Assembly (NCBI GenBank): GCA_019057975.1
Contig: JAHLWJ010000323.1
Coordinates: forward strand, 1-5,308
Direction of reading: 5' to 3'
Origin: Promethearchaeota archaeon
GTDB lineage: Archaea > Asgardarchaeota > Lokiarchaeia > Sigynarchaeales > SOKP01
DNA length: 5,308 nucleotides
Shown piece after piece: positions 4,413 to 5,308 of this stretch. Both the position numbers and the translations under genes were made by a program. The notes below the pieces were generated by a model. It saw only the letters and a program-made list of their open reading frames with translations, made no database searches and was not told where the DNA came from. Position 1 is the first letter of the stretch, and each line of letters starts with the position of its first letter.

Positions 4413-5308
4413 TTATAATCGAAAAATCATATCTCTAATAGCTCTACTAACCAAATAGAGCTGTATATTTCGAGCACCCCCTATAATTTCTTGAACTTTA
4501 GCAACTTCTAATGCTTTATCAATCCGTAGATTATCAGTAAATGCAATACCTCCACACAATTGTTGCGTTTCATAAGATATTTTTTGAGCTAAATGCGATG
4601 CAAGATATTTTGTACCTGAGCTAAAGGCAGCATTATATTTAACAAATTTTGGCTGATCAAAATGTTTACGCTCAACTGTCTTGTTATACTCAGAAGCTGA
4701 CTTAAAACCAAGTTCTGTAGCTGCCATGAGTTCAGTTAAATTCTGGGTTTGAGGAAACGAAACTCCTTGAAAATCATATAGCGGTCGACCAAATTGAACT
4801 CTTAAGTTTGTATAGATAAGCCCTGTAACTGCAGTTAACCATGCAATACCTAAACTAGACCCAATGATCGAACACCTTTCAGCTACAAGTCCAGAAAATA
4901 AATTTTTATAGCCTTGACCTTTGTCTCCAAGAATATTTTCCCTCGGGATTTTCACAGAATTAAAAAGAGTCTGGCCAATTTGTACTCGTGGAATAGATTG
5001 AATGCCAAGTCTATTAGTTATCAAACCTTCATAGTCTCTTTCCGCAATTGCTTGATACATGGTTCCTCGTGGATCTGAGATATCAGAGACACCATATACT
5101 ATAAAATAGTCTGCTACTGGACCATTAGTCGTATATAATTTTTCCCCAGTGAAATTTAAATGATCTCCTTGATCGGTGACTTTAGTTTCCATATTAACCG
5201 CATCAGAACCATGCTTTCTCTCAGTAATACATATACAACCAATCTTTTTACCCTTGATAATTTCATTTAAAATTTCAGAAATTCTATCTCCTCTGCCAAA
5301 TTGAAACA
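4413..5308 (-). CDS. Acyl-CoA dehydrogenase, divergent (5'-truncated by the window)
   Basis: An FAD enzyme that introduces a double bond into an acyl-CoA and passes electrons to ETF. The frame is open to the right edge: 297 residues are visible, so about the first 80-100 of a usual 380 are missing. The Met at 5190-5192 is internal, because the preceding codons read ICITERKHGSDAVN, the family's flavin-contact motif. Then come TGEKLYTTNG, FNSVKIPRENILGDKGQGY (the loop into the C-terminal domain), the helix GLVAERCSIIGSSLGIA, RVQFGRPLYDFQG, the CGGIAFTDN segment and finally EIIGGARNIQ. Where most members have catalytic E-G-T, this protein has G-G-A (visible residues 276-278), as in isovaleryl-CoA and long-chain types. 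Those place the catalytic Glu in the earlier helix, and a Glu is present there (AER, residue 143). The RDA motif before the active site is replaced by EVA. The family is certain; the substrate is unknown. It lies 74 bases upstream of the flavoprotein gene on the same strand. Confidence 0.92.
   Translation of the reverse strand, partial: FQFGRGDRISEILNEIIKGKKIGCICITERKHGSDAVNMETKVTDQGDHLNFTGEKLYTTNGPVADYFIVYGVSDISDPRGTMYQAIAERDYEGLITNRLGIQSIPRVQIGQTLFNSVKIPRENILGDKGQGYKNLFSGLVAERCSIIGSSLGIAWLTAVTGLIYTNLRVQFGRPLYDFQGVSFPQTQNLTELMAATELGFKSASEYNKTVERKHFDQPKFVKYNAAFSSGTKYLASHLAQKISYETQQLCGGIAFTDNLRIDKALEVAKVQEIIGGARNIQLYLVSRAIRDMIFRL

Noticed and set aside
5190..5192. ATG as the true start of the acyl-CoA dehydrogenase
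   Set aside because: The frame continues upstream to the window edge and encodes the conserved TERKHGSDA flavin-contact segment, so this Met is internal.
1..5308. Defence system, prophage or transposon
   Set aside because: No nuclease, integrase, transposase, toxin-antitoxin pair, terminal inverted repeats or CRISPR array was seen on either strand. The content is metabolic and surface genes.

Overview
This AT-rich window (roughly two thirds A+T by eye) has compact genes and long, low-complexity spacers. It looks archaeal. Several genes are preceded by TATA-like boxes at archaeal spacing, oligo-T runs sit just past gene ends, and Shine-Dalgarno sites are strong but not universal. One gene encodes an archaeal-style surface protein: signal peptide, extracellular beta domain ending in an 'HFSTWTV' strand, and a single C-terminal membrane anchor with a basic tail. 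The low GC, this surface protein and the acyl-CoA oxidation genes would suit an Asgard (Promethearchaeota, Lokiarchaeia-like) genome, but the sequence alone does not prove that.

Layout. Positions 1-523 lie on the + strand: the tail of a membrane protein, an oligo-T stop signal, then a small unrecognised protein of about 105 residues. From 547 to the right edge, every intact gene is on the - strand. In transcription order (right to left) these are: a 5'-truncated acyl-CoA dehydrogenase (4413-5308); a FixC/ETF-quinone-oxidoreductase-like flavoprotein (2677-4338); a FixX-like two-cluster ferredoxin (2386-2655); a secreted, membrane-anchored protein with an extreme cysteine-repeat block (1249-2100); and a small thioredoxin-fold protein (547-849) that lacks a normal start codon. 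Two gene-poor stretches, about 850-1248 and 2101-2385, hold regulatory-looking sequence. The second also holds a broken copy of the 3' end of the small + strand gene.

How the genes work together. The three right-hand genes read as one metabolic module. The dehydrogenase would remove electrons from an acyl-CoA. The flavoprotein and ferredoxin, 21 bases apart and matching the FixC-FixX pair (the two halves of ETF:quinone oxidoreductase), would pass those electrons from an electron-transfer flavoprotein to a membrane carrier. No ETF genes are in the window. The left half has no obvious metabolic link to this module. It pairs a cysteine-loaded surface protein with a thioredoxin-like protein, which may be coincidence.

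Most worth a second look: the 14-residue Cys repeat, two copies of which differ by only one base in 42; the mostly synonymous divergence between 440-523 and the orphan fragment at 2251-2334; the missing start codon of the thioredoxin-like gene; and an acyl-CoA dehydrogenase whose usual catalytic glutamate position is glycine. I see no RNA genes, CRISPR array, transposase or integrase.
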